A stretch of DNA of 22,978 nt from Cyanobacteria bacterium UBA5018. GTDB taxonomy: Bacteria > Cyanobacteriota > Cyanobacteriia > PCC-6307 > Cyanobiaceae. A program made the translations under genes and the position numbers. The stretch is taken from the NCBI GenBank assembly GCA_002396505.1, contig DGYA01000076.1, positions 1 through 22,978 on the forward strand, read 5' to 3'. The notes beneath the pieces were generated by a model. It was given only the letters and a program-made list of their open reading frames with translations. It had not been told where the DNA came from and did not search any database. Below, piece after piece: positions 22,208 to 22,978 of this stretch. Numbering within the stretch: position 1 is the first letter of the stretch; every line of letters begins with the position of its first letter.

Positions 22208-22440
22208 TCTCAATCGACCTGGCCTGCCTGGAAACGGTGGGGCATTTGGCCGGCGGACATGGCAGCTCGCTTTCTCCCCTGGGTGACGCTAGATGGCCTG
22301 AACCTTGCCAACTGGCACCTCTCCTCTCCGACCGGATCGCTTTTCGCCAGTCATCGTTCCAGGCCCAGGTGGCCGCGAGCCAGGCCTGGGGCGATGACTG
22401 GCTTGATGGTGGTGCTGCTTCATCGCGGTTTGCATCCCAG
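22208..22440 (+). pseudogene. RES-domain toxin, C-terminal fragment with duplicated core
   Basis: At 22211-22257 the sequence SIDLACLETVGHLAG repeats the last segment of the N-terminal RES fragment (about 41 of 47 bases equal to 20938-20984). Further on, in another frame, ARFLPWVTLDGL resembles the following RES strand. Back in the first frame, QAWGDDWLDGGA at about 22378-22413 matches the conserved ..GD.WL..G. motif before the RES C-terminus. The frames shift at least twice and no start is usable, so it is a relic. Together with 20799-20988 it accounts for most of one RES gene split by 1.2 kb. Confidence 0.65.
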
Positions 22441-22626
22441 AGACAGGAGACGAGACGTAACAGTTGCCTTGCACCACCAATCGATAAGCCCTTCATTGCA
22501 GCAAGGTCTTTATCACCTCACGAGCAGAGCAAGATACAAGATCCTGAACTAGCCAATCATCATTTGCGTCTTCCGCAGGCCGCTGGTATTGTGAGCGGCG
22601 TATGCAATCAGACTGGCCCGAGGAAG
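22441..22626. other. Short intergenic stretch before the edge operon
   Basis: 186 bases where composition shifts from GC-rich to AT-richer. The open frame that crosses it is a run-on from the RES relic and has no domain of its own. It presumably holds the promoter of the next two genes. I see no clear -10/-35 pair. Confidence 0.5.
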
Positions 22627-22893
22627 ATGGATTTCTGGAATACAATCAAGGTTACTGGCGGCATCGGCGGAGATAATTCACGGAATCTACTCAAGAAAAC
22701 GAAAACCGCCTTAATTGAGTCTGGGTTTGCAATAATTGATAAGATCGGTTCCAAGGGTAAAAGTTTTATTCATGCAAAAATAGATTCATTGGCGCGTGCT
22801 GCGAAAAGGCTATTCTCAGTATCCATGAATGGGGTGATTGACGCCCAAATCAGTAAAGCCAGCCTGAAATGGAACAGCAGCAATCATGGTTAG
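22627..22893 (+). CDS. Small hypothetical protein, first gene of an overlapping pair
   Basis: 88-aa product from ATG 22627, preceded closely by GAGGA. It is basic (Lys-rich), with no Cys, no signal peptide and no strong hydrophobic segment. Two or three amphipathic stretches (LLKKTKTALIESGFAIID, FIHAKIDSLARAAKRLFS) could be helices. I do not recognise the family. Codon use is clearly AT-richer than in uma2 just upstream, which suggests separate origin. It overlaps the next gene by 8 bases (ATGGTTAG), so the two are probably translationally coupled and work together. The longer open frame from 22237 joins it to the RES relic and is rejected as its start. Confidence 0.6.
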   Translation: MDFWNTIKVTGGIGGDNSRNLLKKTKTALIESGFAIIDKIGSKGKSFIHAKIDSLARAAKRLFSVSMNGVIDAQISKASLKWNSSNHG

Positions 22894-22978
22894 AACGTTG
22901 GATTATATTCACTTAGACCGTCAGTTTGCGCAAGTTCCCGAAAGCAACGAAGCTGCAGATAAAAACCAATCTCTATTT
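22886..22978 (+). CDS. Hypothetical protein, N-terminus only (runs off window)
   Basis: The frame opens at ATG 22886 inside the end of the preceding gene and remains open for 31 codons to the right edge (MVRTLDYIHLDRQFAQVPES...). The ATGGTTAG overlap with the upstream stop supports a real coupled start. The fragment is polar and acidic-leaning with no motif; too little is present to name a family. The small upstream gene plus a larger coupled gene is a layout seen in accessory defence or toxin units, but that reading is speculation here. Confidence 0.6.
   Translation, partial: MVRTLDYIHLDRQFAQVPESNEAADKNQSLF

Noticed and set aside
20141..22978. Template repeat or reverse transcriptase of a DGR downstream of the FGE-like gene
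   Set aside because: Read on both strands for an adenine-rich copy of 19973-20095 and for RT motifs such as YxDD. Neither is present in the window.

Overview
The window reads as chromosomal DNA of a GC-rich picocyanobacterium (Synechococcus/Cyanobium type). The order RNase J, dapA, asd, then divergently tig, clpP, clpX, an LRAT-domain gene and dnaX is, to my knowledge, the conserved core order of that group. The ClpP, ClpX and trigger factor sequences also look like the cyanobacterial forms. No tRNA, rRNA, CRISPR array or intact insertion sequence was seen.

Positions 1-12122 are the housekeeping core. On the minus strand asd and dapA overlap by ATGA, and the RNase J gene follows and runs off the left edge. 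These three genes are absent as one unit from simple ORF lists because RNase J has no stop inside the window. On the plus strand tig-clpP-clpX-(LRAT)-dnaX have gaps of 58-96 bases and probably form one protein quality control and replication transcription block. Every junction from RNase J to tig carries a short-period tandem array. Two 15-bp arrays, one on each side of dapA-asd, share 11 of 15 consensus positions. dnaX itself has 18-bp (hexapeptide) arrays in its tau tail.

Positions 12123-16000 are accessory. A low-GC FkbM-type methyltransferase gene is followed by a second, diverged, in-frame copy of part of the dnaX tau tail. Then come a RelE/HigB-type toxin relic with a one-base deletion and its apparently intact HTH antitoxin, and a convergent membrane desaturase-like gene with a clear RBS and intrinsic terminator.

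Positions 16000-20140 hold the most interesting unit. A 918-residue STAND/NACHT-type NTPase with C-terminal HEAT-like repeats is followed 19 bases later by an FGE-sulfatase (C-type-lectin fold) protein. The FGE protein lacks one catalytic cysteine. Its C-terminus has the framework of variable regions made by diversity-generating retroelements (DGRs). I infer a sensor/effector conflict system with a possibly diversifiable ligand-binding partner. No reverse transcriptase or template repeat is present in the window.

Positions 20141-22978 are a toxin-antitoxin graveyard. An Xre/MbcA/ParS-type antitoxin is followed by a RES toxin that is split in two. Between the halves lie a vapC (PIN) relic and an intact Uma2-family nuclease gene, and a segment of about 47 bp of the RES gene occurs at both ends of the break. 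At the right edge a new, lower-GC, overlapping two-gene unit of unknown function begins.
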